A stretch of DNA of 64,000 nucleotides from Physella acuta. Lineage: Eukaryota; Mollusca; Gastropoda; Physidae. Position 1 is the first letter of the stretch. Every line of letters starts with the position of its first letter. Below, piece by piece: positions 9,900 to 22,485 of the stretch. The notes below the pieces were generated by a model that ran no database searches, had not been told where the DNA came from, and saw only the letters and a list, made by a program, of their open reading frames with translations. The DNA lies in contig NW_026733013.1 in the NCBI RefSeq assembly GCF_028476545.1, forward strand, positions 1-64,000, given 5' to 3'. Made by a program: the position numbers and the translations under genes.

Positions 9900-10840
9900 A
9901 CTGGTTGAGTCAATTTATTTCTCTAAACATTTTGCATTTTTTTTAAATTGTGTCATCACACAAATGGTGTATCCTCCCTCCCCCCCCCCTCCACATAATA
10001 ACCAATGTGTCACCACCACACAAAAGGTGTCATCCTCCACACACTTAAACTGTCTTATCCCATGGGTGGCACACTAACACATATGTCTCACATTATGTGG
10101 TCCGCACCTGACCCTGTGACCCTTCAGTGTGTAGGCTACATATGGCCCAGGTGTATAACCCACTAGAGGGTAGCCACGTCTCCTGCGTTACTTTTAATTT
10201 ACAACTTTTAATATAAGTTAATTTGAACCATCTTAAAATGAGGTTGACATAGGGGCGGTTTCGTTTTGACCGATAGGCCTAAAACACACCAAAAATTAAC
10301 TTAACTTGTGTTAACTTTTTAAAAAGTAATACAAATTCATGAATCTACAAACTCGCTGCTTTGCTGTTTAAAACAATGCTTCGTATGCCAGAAAACGAGA
10401 AGAAAGAAAAAAAAACATCCATACCAAATAATAAAAAGATTATTTTAACTAATTTATTTATTTAGTTTTTAATTATTTTTTTGGTTCTGATAACAAATAT
10501 TTTGGGATATATTTTGTAATGGAGTATCTTGAGATACAGAAAGTCAGAGATTTAAGTTAAAGTAAAATAAGCAGAAAAGTTCGGTGACCAATTCAAAGGT
10601 TGACCAGTTCTAGCTGTACTCAGCAATGACTTCTCTGCGCATGCTCACCAAAACATCAAATAGAGACTTATTGCCGGTGTTGCCTAAGCAATAGTTGCAG
10701 CTTGTTTGGTAGAGGCTTAGCTAGTTCGTTAACATTGGTTTTAAAAAGTAAAATGTTAGTGTTCCTATACTTGTTTCTGTTATTTTCAGACGTGTGCAGA
10801 GAAAATAGCAACATGTTGATCAAGAGCTACGGAGTTTTTT
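9900..10840. other. GATA intron, no gene seen
   Basis: Unique AT-rich sequence; an NRF1-like TGCGCATGC lies at about 10636. No coding signal. Confidence 0.45.
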
Positions 10841-10849
10841 GAAGTTGCT

Positions 10850-11090
10850 GTCCCTGAAATGAATTATTCCCCTTGATCCGAGTCAAGATTCTTCAATCGA
10901 GTTACGGTCCCTGGCTAGAGTTACGGTCCCTGATTTTAAGTCACCTCCCTTGTTGCAAATTATTACTCCCCGTGATTCGAGTTCCAGTCCCTAACTTGAG
11001 TTACGGTCTCTGGTCATGAGTTACGGGCCCTGCTTTGAGTCCCGGTCCCCTGATACGAATTACGACCCCTGTTTCTGGCCCCTATGCCTC
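10850..11090. repeat. degenerate tandem repeat (GAGTTACGGTCCCTG)
   Basis: About ten loose copies, 20-26 bp, of GAGTTACGGTCCCTGATT. Confidence 0.75.
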
Positions 11091-12146
11091 GTTAGAGTCC
11101 CCTGCACGGATGTAATTTATAACACCCATCACATGAAAGAAAACTACGGAAATAGAAAACGGAACAAATAAAATAAAATAAAATCAAGTTTCAGAATTGA
11201 TTTTTATAAAACTTGATAGCTGCATATATTATAAAGCTCAAGAAAAAGCTAAATAATAGACGATTTAATATACAAATGCTACACATACGAGACCATTATC
11301 TAAAGGGCTACGGATGTTGCTACACATACGAAGGCTACATGACTTAATTTTACACAATAAGATACACTAATTGCCTACACACACAAACTATGTTTGCAGT
11401 AGTAAAATTGTTTTATCTAAAGATAACATCTTATTCGTGTCACCGAAAAGTATTTTGATTGTAATTAAACCAATGTAGGTTTTTTTCTATCTACTATAAA
11501 TATACATGACGTAATTATTGCGTTCTTAAAGAATATTGACATTAATGCGTCATTGTTAGGTTATTCTAAAAATAGGTTAGTATCGTGTCTTTGTCATATT
11601 TTTCTTAAAATAGTTATATTTAATATTTTATTATAAATATGTAACGTCACAACACCATAAACTTTCTGTCACTGAAACGAAACAGAAACGACTCTGCTAA
11701 AGTTTTAAACATTTCAGTTCCTTGGAGACGTCGCATCGCCGTGAACATCTTCCTCCTCCATTCACCTACTTCCGGTTTCTATATATCAGTTAAGACCAAT
11801 CCTACCGCTGTACCACCCCCACCCCCACATCCCCACCCCTGCCTCCATACGTTGCCTTTTAAACGGCACGCATGCGGTTTACATCACTACACAGACAACG
11901 TTTATCATCGTATCAATATCAACACTGTTATCAACACTTTTATCAACGCCGTTATCTGTTGCTATCACAAACCAACTCAACAACGGACACCGTTTGACAC
12001 ACTATTCTCTGAAGGAGAAGACAAATCTGATAGCGGAATTCCCTCACTCGCCGTTCTACAATCAGAGTTTCCTTCCGTGTTTGTGCTCACCAATAGGTGG
12101 CAGAGGTGTTAGCATACCGGACTTAGGGAATGGATGTTGTGGGTTC

Positions 12147-12307
12147 CAGAGTTTCTTCCAGGCATCTATTTGGGGGGGGGGAGGAGCAGCCCCCCCCCAC
12201 CCCCACCCCCGTACGAAATGTAATTTATATAGAAAACATATACTTTTACTAGTGTCCGACCCCTTCCCCCCCCCTCCCGGAGAAAAAAAAGTCCGGAAGA
12301 AACACTG
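12147..12307. mobile_element. MITE, CAGAGTTTCTTCCAG family, 8-bp target duplication
   Basis: 161 bp, CAGAGTTTCTTCCAGGCAT ... GGAAGAAACACTG inverted ends, flanks GTGGGTTC / GTGGGCTC. Carries poly-G and poly-C blocks and the core ATGTAATTTATATAGAAAAC. Confidence 0.88.
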
Positions 12308-12319
12308 GTGGGCTCCAAC

Positions 12320-13940
12320 CTACCAATCCACAACGTTTAGTTTTGTTCTAGACTATTATAGCTAAATACCCTTTTGAACCTGACATGAGGTAGGTGATGC
12401 GGAGATCTAAAGAAATCTGTCAACTAAAAAAAAAGAAATTTAAAAAATGCTCATATCTAGCTAGCTTCAACAAAACTTCAAAAACTGAATTTCCCACACC
12501 CCACTCACTTTCTTTCCCCTCCCTTCCCCAAGAAAATAGAATATCGTCTGCGGAATTCACGAAGACTTGTGATCTAAGTTTATACATGCGACATTCCATA
12601 GAGATGCCATTGTAAGTCCAGGAAGGTAAATTGGAGTTTTTCAAATCTTTGTGCACACTGAAAGCTTAAGTACAAAGTAAAGGAAGATATTTTTTATGTC
12701 GGAAGTTAGAAGTGCTTCAGTAAACAAAGAAACGTCAAAAAGTTTTGAAATACGAAAGTAAAAATTGAGGGTTATGTCCGATTTTAATGGGACACTGGAT
12801 CTATCAGTGTTATGGGCATGCAGCGGTGTCCTCATCAAAACTTAATGTGGGGGGAGGGGGGTGGAGGTAACTCTCTCATGCAAAGAAGATGTAGCATTGT
12901 TACTTGTTTAATTTAATAGAATATAGAATACAGGTGTTATACCGCCTTTGCATTTGCGACATGTATACCATACATGTCTAGGAAATAAAAACTCGCAGAA
13001 CATTATTGGTTACATGAAAACATTTTCCCCACGGAATAAGTTTACCAACTTGCTGCTAGATGTTTTTTCTAGACAAGTATAGTAAACATGTCGCAAGTGA
13101 AAACGCTGTGGAGGGGTGCACATAGGCGGATCTAGGTTCTAGTGATATATAAAATATACGTTGATGAGGGGGGGGGGGATTATTTAGCCGACTCAGATCT
13201 TACCAGTTCACTACAAATGTATACAAACATTATGATTATAACAGTTTGTGTATTACTATGTATATTATTATGAAAACATTGCTAAAAATTTAAAACGTGT
13301 TAATTTGATAGGCTTACACTTTCTTTCAAAAAATGTCTTAACTACTTCCGGTTGGCTTAGCATTCCTCCTTTATCTGCCAATGACGATAATCATTTATTA
13401 TAGTCATTTATTTTCTGTATCCTTTTTCAACTTACAATTTGGTTGGACATAAGGCCTATTGGTTTACCACCTTTCCTCTACACTCGCACACAGGCACTCG
13501 AATGTAAAAAAAAAATATTTTTATCTCATAAACGCCTAGTTATATCTTAAAGCAATTTTTTTTTAAAATTGTAATGACTTGTTGGCAAGTTCTATTTGCA
13601 TGTCCCGATGTCTACCACTTCAAAATGTCGATTAAAATATGTACGTAATTTGATCAATAGTTAAGTAAATCGAGCGACAACCTTCTGACATGTCCCAGCT
13701 TTCAATATGATTGTTGCCTTCGCCTTATCAGCTGCGAGTAATTTGTTCAACGAGAGACCCGTTCTGTTTGTTTACATTACCCCGACCCAGTCGATGCAAA
13801 GCAATATCCCCGCAGCGTGTCAAATACATCTTGATCTGGGTTCTAGTTTATGGAACTTAAAATCTCGTAATTAAAATAGGTGTGTTCTGAGCAGGTTTAT
13901 TATATGTGGGTGGGGGTGGTGGGATGATTCAAATATTTTG
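12320..13940. other. GATA intron, no gene seen
   Basis: AT-rich unique sequence with short poly-G runs. The small open frames show no protein features. Confidence 0.45.
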
Positions 13941-13949
13941 TTTTCATGA

Positions 13950-14630
13950 TCGGTGATGAAGAAGTATTTGATCAACACAACATCAAGACATATACTGTTA
14001 AGAGAGTGTAAAAATGATTTGATAAACGCCATCACAATTATGGATTTGTGAAAAAAATAATAAGACGAACACCATTTATAACATATATTACTTTGGTAGT
14101 GATTATGTGATATAACACCTTAACAACATATTTGTTTATATTGTAAAGTTGATGAACACTTTTACAGTCCTTGTTATTAATCTGTTGTATATTTGATATG
14201 ATCTAAACCATCACAACACCTACACATGTTATTGAAATGGTGATTTGATGAAGACTTTCAGAACACCTATTATTCTGATACGAAAAGGTGACATGATCAA
14301 CACCTATAATTGTGATAGTGAAGATGTGATCATCGTAACACTTATATGTGTTATGTTAAACCTTTCACAACTCCTGGTATTAATATATCGCAGAACATAC
14401 GATCAAACCACCACAATTCACCACATAACCTTATTATGTTGTTTTAAAAAAGTAATTTGGTAAGGACTTTTACAACACCTATTTTTATGATAGTAAGGAG
14501 GTGACATATCAACACCATTACAAGACCTATATTTGTTGATAAAAAGGTGATTTGCTGACACCAATTATTATAATTTGAAAAGGGTGACATGATCAACATC
14601 ATGACAACACCTTCTATTAACACATCAAAT
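13950..14630. repeat. degenerate tandem repeat, unit about 60-70 bp
   Basis: Recurring CACAACACCTATT, GTGATTTGATGA and GTGACATGATCAACACC blocks in constant order; highly diverged copies. Confidence 0.65.
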
Positions 14631-15664
14631 GTCCATGTAGGCCCACGGAGACAAAGAAACCATTACAACCCAGCTGTTTCTTGACACGGCTGCACAGCTG
14701 GTGCCGGAGTTATCAGCAAATGAGTAGTTAAGTTCTAGAGGGAGGGGGGGGGGGTCGGGGGATGGGGGGGGGTCATAAAATCTTATGGCCAATCATTACC
14801 TCGTTGCATTGAGGGGTTAACCAAGTGCTAAGTCGAGCCGACGGTAGGACGAGATGTCTTGTGTAGGGAGACATTATAGTTGGGTACACACGCGTATGTT
14901 AACAAAGGTGGATGGGGTGGGGGGGGGGGGGGGGGGGTTACAAGCAGGTACAAGCAACAAGACCAGGGCAGACAAGGAGAGGGTTGACCAGCGTTTATAT
15001 CGTGCAATAAAGCGCTTAGTTTGGGAACTTGACTTAATCAGCCTTGGAAGGCGGGCGGTGTGTTGGGAGTTTCAACAGGGGATTCTAGATCTGGTGTGAA
15101 GGTCGAAAGGTTTAAAGGGAGGTAACCCACGGAACTATGGATGTGGTTTACAGACAGAATAAACCCTCGAATATTTTATTTTATTTATTTTTAATTATTT
15201 TTATTTTTATTTTATTTTTATTTTTTTGCATCTAGATTATTTTAACTATTTTAGGTGATTGTAAGAAAAAAGTCACAAGAAAAAGAAAAGTCACAGGAAA
15301 CAGTGTTTAAAGCTATCCTTAAACTCATTCAATTACTTGACAGGTAGAGATGCATAACTACACATGCTAAACACTTATCAAATTTCTTGATTTTTATCCG
15401 AACTATTACATCTTGATTTGGAGTTTATAATCAGTTTTCAACCATTAGATCAATCAAAAATTGTCTTATTCTAATGCAAATGCTAGAATTTAGTTAAAAA
15501 CTTGACGGTCCATGGGTCAGAGGAAGTAGAGTTTATCTGTTTCGCCAACCTTAGCAAATTGAAAAAACGGTGTTTTGCCCGATCACCTTCAACCTCCATG
15601 TGTGAAAATTAGGTACTCATTAGTGCTGAGTGAATTCAGATATTTTTTTCTCAACCACTATTCA

Positions 15665-16027
15665 AACCCTAAACAATAAGCCTAACGTTTCACCTCAGCA
15701 ATTACATTTACCCTTATCATAACTAACAAAAATATACCCTTAACCTCAATTTTAACCTAACTCTAACCATAACGTCTTTACCGCGAGTTCAAGAATGTAT
15801 TAACTATGACATCGTCGACTAGTTATTACCAATTGACCAACCAACTACTAAACAATAAGTCTAAAGTTTGATATCAGCAATTACCTTTACCCTTATCATA
15901 ACTAAAACTATACCCCCAACCTTAGATTTACTCTAACTCTATCCATAACTTGCCCTTATCCGTGAGTTCAAGAATGTATTAACTATGACATTGTCGACTA
16001 GTTAGTACCAATTGACCAACCAACAAC
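15665..16027. repeat. two direct copies of a 179-bp unit
   Basis: AAACAATAAG at 15671 and 15850 begins two copies sharing TTACCCTTATCATAACTAA, GAGTTCAAGAATGTATTAAC and CCAATTGACCAACCAAC. Confidence 0.9.
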
Positions 16028-16889
16028 TAATATCGGAACTAAAATTCACCTCGCCTTGTCTTCGTGATTCCAGCCCTCCCCGTGTTGTTTAAGGATGTCA
16101 CCCACATATCAGCCTCTTATAATTTATTCCTACCCCCCTCCCTCCCCCACCCCCAGTCTAGACATTGGCACAACGCCTGGAGGTCTTCTGTTTCCCAAAA
16201 TAGCTCGACAAGTATTTCATATGGATGTCAGTCATTGTTTGCCTAATGTTTGCCTAATGTTGACTCGAGTGCTGACGTTTGCTGGGTACTTGAGTATGGC
16301 TGGTTGTTCAAACCTTGGTCAAGCGTGAAGGATGGTAGAACAGCAGGATTTAGTGCGATGGTTCTAAAAGTTGATGGATGGTAGAGGTGAGGGTTGGGAT
16401 GGTATGATGAAAAGTATAAATTATCTTTAGGCTGATGTAAAAAAAAAAAAAATTCGTATATAATTTTAAAGACACTAAAATATTTTTTAAACTCGAAATT
16501 TTCACATACTATTTTTTTAAAGTACTTGTTGTTTTAAAATGATTATGTTTGACCTAGGGTTTGTTAATTTAGTTATTTTATTTTAGAAGAAAATCCGGGG
16601 ATACTTTGAAAACAGGTTGCCATGGTGATCTGTTTGTGCCGATGGCTGAAATCAGGTCCTCGGTAGGTTTCGACCCCACGCTTTGAAGAATCGTTGCCTC
16701 ATATCTCGCGTGGCTATACTGTTGTGGCTCTACACTAACTCATCGTTTCTAACTTTGTTTCGTTAAGTCGTGTAAATAATACGGTACGTCTAATATAGCT
16801 AACACAGTGTAGTTGAACTATTACCGATATAACAAACAGAGCTGGTTTAAGGGCATATAGGGCAGGTTGTTAGCCAATTTAGATCACGC

Positions 16890-17370
16890 CAGGTGTTAAA
16901 GTAAGGAAGAGGTTCTGTTAATTAAGGTGGTAAAGTTAGACAAAGGTAAGATCAGGTTAGGTGGTGACCTAAGGCTAGGTAATGTGGTGACCTTAGGTCA
17001 GTTCATGTGGTAACCTAAGTTCAGGAAAATTGGTAACTTAAGATCAGGTTAGGTGGTGACCTAAGGTTAGGTAATGTGGTGACCTTAGGTCAGTTCATGT
17101 GGTAACCTAAGGTCAGGTAAATTGGTAACTTAAGGTCAGGTAAGGTGGTGACCTAAGGTCAGGTAATGTGGTGACCTAAGGTCAAGTAAGGTGGTGACCT
17201 TAGGTAAAGTAATATGGTTACCTAAGGACAGGTTATGTGGTGATCTTAGGTTAAGTAATATGGCTACCTAAGGTAAAGTAAGGTCAGGTAAGGTGGTTAC
17301 TTAAGGTCGGGTAAGGTTGTAAAGTAAGGAAATGTAAAGTGGTAACTTAAGGTCAAATAAGGGGGTAATG
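16890..17370. repeat. minisatellite rich in AGGTCA half-sites
   Basis: Alternating GTGGTGACCTAAGGTCAGGTA-like units, 21-25 bp, about 18 copies. Contains around 16 AGGTCA/TGACCT hexamers, often as TGACCTAAGGTCA. Confidence 0.9.
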
Positions 17371-17718
17371 TCATGTGGAGGTACCGTCAGGCATGATTGC
17401 ACACACAAGAGGGTGGGGGGGGGGGTTAAAGGATGCAGGTGAGGGGGTGCGCCTTTATTAAAAACCTGAAGCGGCTCGTCAATCTCACTCAAGTGACACA
17501 TGTAGAGGGCGCCTGTGTGTACAGGACCTGCACGTCACGTGATCACCGTAGTGTGACCCAGACGTTGTATTTCTGCACTGCCAGAGTTCCAAAGTCGAAT
17601 CTTCTTGGACGTCTGGAGATTTTAATCCGCATTTCTAGTGGCTTGAACTTGCACGCGGTTTAAAATAGAATTTGGAAGTTTCCGGTCACTCTATTTAAGT
17701 CAATACTTTCTTTAAAAA

Positions 17719-17818
17719 ATGTCAACTGTTTCTGAACTTTTTTCAACAGTTTCTAAACTTTTTTCAACAGTTTCTAAACTTTTTTCAACAGTTTCTAAAC
17801 TTTTTTAACACTTTCCAA
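17719..17818. repeat. 21-bp tandem repeat
   Basis: About five copies of TTTCTAAACTTTTTTCAACAG. Confidence 0.95.
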
Positions 17819-17914
17819 ACATTTTGTCGGCTATTTTGCTAACACTAAAACAAAATGGAGACTCCACCACCCCCATATACCCTTTAAAGTATATACTTTA
17901 TGTATACTTTGTCA

Positions 17915-18063
17915 TGAGTTGGAATCCGGTACCTAACTTAAGTTAGCGGGAATAAAAGCGGCTGTGCATAGTGCTGACCACATTATCCCTTCATAAACCG
18001 AGGTCTCTGAAACAAATGAACTCTACTGCATCTGCCCCATGAACGGGAAAAAGATGATATATA
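17915..18063 (+). mobile_element. tRNA-derived SINE, 5'-truncated
   Basis: Body and tail only: GCGGCTGTGCATAGTGCTGA, CATTATCCCTTCATA, ATGAACTCTACTGCATCTGC; the same family as at 26305. Confidence 0.75.
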
Positions 18064-18644
18064 CTTAACCCATATGTGATAAATAATTACTGCCATAATT
18101 ATTGGAATAAAATTCATTCATACGTTAAAAAACTAAAAATAAACTCTGATAAGCAGGGATAGTACCTCCGACACTTCACAAATAAATTAAAAACTATATC
18201 AGCAAATAGAAATCATATTATTTCTGGTAATTGTTATATATATATATATAGGTGTATATTGTATATTTGTATTTAGAGTTATGATATGTCTAAGATAAGT
18301 CTCGCTCCTCCTAAACATTAGTGAGCTTTCCTTGGGGAGCACGCTTCAAAATTTAAATTCTAAAGATTGTAATTGAAATTGTCCAAAGAACTTGTTTAAA
18401 GAATTAGTTAAAAGACTGCATTAAGCTTATGTTTGTTTTTATTATAGATTTGTAAATGCATTGGAAATGACAATTTCAAGGAAACAAAATGTTTGAGGTG
18501 AATTACTGAACAAAATGTGTGCGCTAATTTAAGAACACAAGAAATAGAAAAGTTGAGACAGTAGAACATAAGGTAGACATTTTTTAAAGAACAAAACGGC
18601 ATGTTGTCGTCCAGAGTACAAAATTAGCTGGCCATCTCTAGAAC

Positions 18645-19870
18645 ACAACAGTTTTGGCCACTTCTAGGAATCCAAACATTTGGCCATTTCTAGGACGCAC
18701 AAACTGGCCACTTCTAAGGAAATAAACTGGCCAACTCTAGACTAGCCAACATTGGCCACTTCTAAGGAAATAAACTGGCCAACTCTAGACTAGCCAACAT
18801 CGGCCACTTCTAAAGAAATAAACTAGCCATCCCTAGACTATCCAACATCGGCCACTTCTAATGAAATAAACTGGCCAACTCTAGACTAGCCAACATCGGC
18901 CACTTCTAAGGAAATAAACTGGCCATCCCTAGGCTAGCCAACATCGGCCACTTCTAATGAAATAAACTGGCCAACTCTAGACTAGCCAACATCGGCCACT
19001 TCTAATGAAATAAACTGGCCAACTCTAGACTAGCCAACATCGGCCACTTCTAAGGAAATAAACTGGCCATCCCTAGACTAGCCAACATCGGCCACTTCTA
19101 AGGAAATAAACTGGCCATCTCTAGACTAGCCAACATGGGCCACTTCTAAGAAAATAAACTGGCCATCTTTAGACTAGCCAACATCGGCCACTTCTAAGGA
19201 AATAAACTGGCCATCTCTAGACTAGCCAACATTGGCCACTTCTACGGAAATAAACTGGCCAACTCTAGACTAGCCAACATTGGCCACTTCTAATGAAATA
19301 AACTGGCCATATTTAGACTAGCCAACATCGGCCACTTCTAATGAAATAAACTGGCCAACTCTAGACTAGCCAACATCGGCCACTTCTAAGGAAATAAACT
19401 AGCCATCCCTAGACTAGCCAACATCGGCCACTTCTAATGAAATAAACTGGCCAACTCTAGACTAGCCATCATCGGCCACTTCTAAGGAAATAAACTGGCC
19501 ATCCCTAGGCTAGCCAACATCGGCCACTTCTAAGGAAATAAACTGGCCATCCCTAGACTAGCCAACATTGGCCACTTCTAATGAAATAAACTGACCATAT
19601 TTAGACTAGCCAACATTGGCCACTTCTAATGAAATAAACTGGCCATCCCTAGACTAGCCAACATCGGCCACTTCTAATGAAATAAACTGGCCATATTTAG
19701 ACTAGCCAACATTGGCCACTTCTAATGAAATAAACTGGCCATCCCTAGACTAGCCAACATCGGCCACTTCTAATGAAATAAACTGGCCATCCCTAGGCTA
19801 GCCAACATTGGCCACTTCTAATGAAATAAACTGGCCATCCCTAGACTAGCCAACATCGGCCACTTCTAGA
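18645..19870. repeat. 48-bp minisatellite, about 25 copies
   Basis: Unit GGCCACTTCTAATGAAATAA followed by ACTGGCCATCCCTAGACTAGCCAACATC, well conserved with alternating AACTC/ATCCC variants that suggest higher-order duplication. Confidence 0.98.
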
Positions 19871-20021
19871 GAACAAAAAAAAAGTTCGCTCACATAGGGC
19901 AGGTGGCGTTTATTTCCTCTTGAGTGCACGAGGTAGGGAGGGAGGGAGGGGGGGGGGGTAGAAAAGTTAACATCGTAAATCACCCACTCGGTCTGGCCAG
20001 GAAGTAGCAGAATAGAGGTGG

Positions 20022-20330
20022 GCTTGCCAGAGGTGGGCTTACTAGAGGTGAGCTCGCTAGAGGTGGGCTTGTTATAGGGGGACTTGCTATAGGGGGGCTT
20101 GTTAGAGGTGGGCTTACTAGAGGTGGGCTTGCTAGAGATGGGCTTGCTAGAGGTGGGCTTGCTAGAGATGGGCTTGCTAGAGGTGGGCTTACTAGAGGTG
20201 GGCTTGCTAGAGGTGGTCAATATAAAGTTGGTCAGTATAAACGTGGTCAGTATAAACGTGGTCAGTATAAGGTTGTCAGTATAAGGTGGTCAGTATAAGG
20301 TGGTCAGTAAAAAAGGTGACCAGTCAAAAA
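20022..20330. repeat. 15-bp and GTCAGTATAA tandem repeats
   Basis: About 13 copies of GAGGTGGGCTTGCTA (20022-20216) followed by copies of GGTCAGTATAAA(C/G)GT. Confidence 0.95.
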
Positions 20331-20339
20331 GTAACCAGG

Positions 20340-21430
20340 ATATAAGTAGTCAGTCAAGATTTGGCCTATCAATTATGTGTCCAGTGAAGATATGACAAGT
20401 CTACATAATCCAGTCTATAGGACAGTCAATAGATGACTAGAAATAAAAGAGAGTATATCAACCCCGACTTTGGTAGATGTAGGGCCACAAAAAATTATTC
20501 TTTGAATGGTTTACTTTGTGAATGCTCCCCGGCAATTCCTGTTCAATGTATCAACCGCTACCATCCCATACACTACTAAACGTTGTTAAGTTTTTAAATA
20601 ACTTACAGTTTATTTTTAGTTTGACAATCCCCCCCCCCCCCCCCATACCTGCCTTGATCCAGCCGGCAACATATTTTAACCTAAACCCCAGCTGCGGTGG
20701 ATAAAGACAAATTTCCCAACTCAACACAAAACTTCGATTTTTCTGTCACAGGTCTGGTCCTACCCCCCCCCCCCTCCCTCCTCCCTCCGACCCACCTTAG
20801 CCCTTGCTCAACGATGTCCTGTTTGCGCAGAGCCCGACCGATGTGTAAGAGCTGGAAATACGAAGTTACTTAGCAACGCTGGAATTAGGGAACCACCCCC
20901 ACCCCCGCTCGCGGTACTAGCATTAGGCCCTAACCTCTACCAATGTTATAACCGGTTAGAAATGTTTAATTTATCCACCCCACCAGTACATACTTTCTTT
21001 TTTTTTAAATTAAACAGCGTACATTTTTTTATTTTAAAATATTTTTTAAGGCACCAAATGTTTTTTTTTATCTCGGCGTAAACGTGGCCGGGGCGGTTCC
21101 GGCAAGGCGAATTGAACAGTTTACCTCAGATATGTGCCAGCGCTATTGATGTTTGGTCGCGTTTGTCCAAATTATGTTTTCATGATCGCAAATGTACCAG
21201 GACTAGAACAACCCACCACCCCTTGTCTCTTCCCCTCCCCATAACATTCCCAGCAAAATCGATTCGTGTTACTGAGATATAGAATCAATCGGACACGTTA
21301 TGTTATGTTATAAAGCAATAACTTCCATCACCAGGTAAGGTTTGCATTGGAGACGGCAAATTTGGTCAAGGGGATGGGCAAGGTACTACACCCCCACACT
21401 TTAAAATACAGGAAAAAAAGATTTTAAAAA
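20340..21430. other. GATA intron, no gene seen
   Basis: Unique sequence with poly-C tracts (20628-20644, 20763-20780). No coding signal. Confidence 0.45.
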
Positions 21431-21436
21431 ATAAGG

Positions 21437-21517
<81 letters not shown>
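21437..21517. repeat. (TA)n microsatellite
   Basis: About 40 pure TA units. Confidence 0.98.
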
Positions 21518-21519
<2 letters not shown>

Positions 21520-21524
21520 TTAAG

Positions 21525-21865
21525 ATATTTGTAATTGAGATATTTTGTCATTTGATTTTTTTGCCTATGAAATAGTTTGTCAATCAGAAATGTGTAATTG
21601 AGATATTTTGTCGCTGTGATATTTTGTCAATTAGATATTTTGTCAATTAGATATTTTGTCAATTGGATATTACATAATTGAGATGTTTTGTTTAAAGATA
21701 CTTTCAGATATTTGTCATTGAAGTACCTTATCCCGTAGCCATTTTTTGTCTTGATGAATTTTGTCATTGAAATATTTCGCTATTGAGAGATGTTTTCTTG
21801 GGATATTTTTTGGGGGCGTAATGTGTTCTTGGGATACTTTACTAATATTTACAGTAAGATATTGT
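21525..21865. repeat. degenerate repeat (GAGATATTTTGTCAATT)
   Basis: Around 17-18 bp unit, about 15 loose copies, clearest at 21596-21665. Confidence 0.8.
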
Positions 21866-22025
21866 GTCTACTGGAGGTTGGGGTAGGGGTGTGGCTCGGG
21901 CTTTAAAATGTAATGTACCTTTTTTTTAAATTTGTAAATATTAAAAATAAAAATAAAAATGTACTTTTTCAAATGAATTTGATTTTCAAGTGAGGGGGGG
22001 GGGGTGTTAGGGGCAGTGAATGGTT

Positions 22026-22205
22026 GAGCTTAATGACTGCTAGTCCGAAAGTCTCGAGTTCGAATCCCGGGATAGAATCTGTAGAATGTCCACCCAGCTC
22101 TGACCACACTATTTCCCTGTATGCCCAGGAAATTGAAACAGATGAGCTCTACTTCATCTGGCCCTGGGTCTTGGGCATGAACGTGGAAAAAAATGAAGAG
22201 GGGTG
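22026..22205 (+). mobile_element. tRNA-derived SINE, partial
   Basis: B box GAGTTCGAATCCC, then CCACCCAGCTCTGACC and GATGAGCTCTACTTCATCTG. The head is 5'-truncated and the body diverged. Confidence 0.75.
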
Positions 22206-22360
22206 GGGGGTTCGGATCATTGAAAAGATCATTGGAGGAAAAAAAAACTTTATCTTTGTTTATAACGAATGAAGAAGATAAAAGAATAGAACTTTGAAAT
22301 ATTCTAAAAATTCATAACTTCATAGAAATAATATATTATAGAACAATCATTTCATTGTTA

Positions 22361-22443
22361 GACAGAGACGCCTGGAAAGCTCTTGTCAGCGGCCTATGTC
22401 CCAGGAGGGACGACAGGCAAACCTAACCTAACCTAACCTAACC
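22361..22443 (+). mobile_element. LINE 3' end with (CCTAA)n tail
   Basis: 66-nt open end reading DRDAWKALVSGLCPRRDDRQ then a stop, typical of the C-terminus of a non-LTR reverse transcriptase ORF, followed directly by four or five CCTAA units as a repeat tail. Severely 5'-truncated. It stops about 40 bp short of the GATA exon donor. Confidence 0.65.
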
Positions 22444-22485
22444 ATTCATTGTTTGATACAGGCTGACATAAACTACCACACTCAC

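Noticed and set aside
18645-19870. CRISPR-like regular repeats
   Set aside because: Contiguous tandem repeats without unique spacers in a eukaryotic genome; the same applies to the other arrays here.
22422-22443. Interstitial telomere from (CCTAA)n
   Set aside because: Only four or five units and directly attached to a LINE 3' end, so it is best read as that element's tail.
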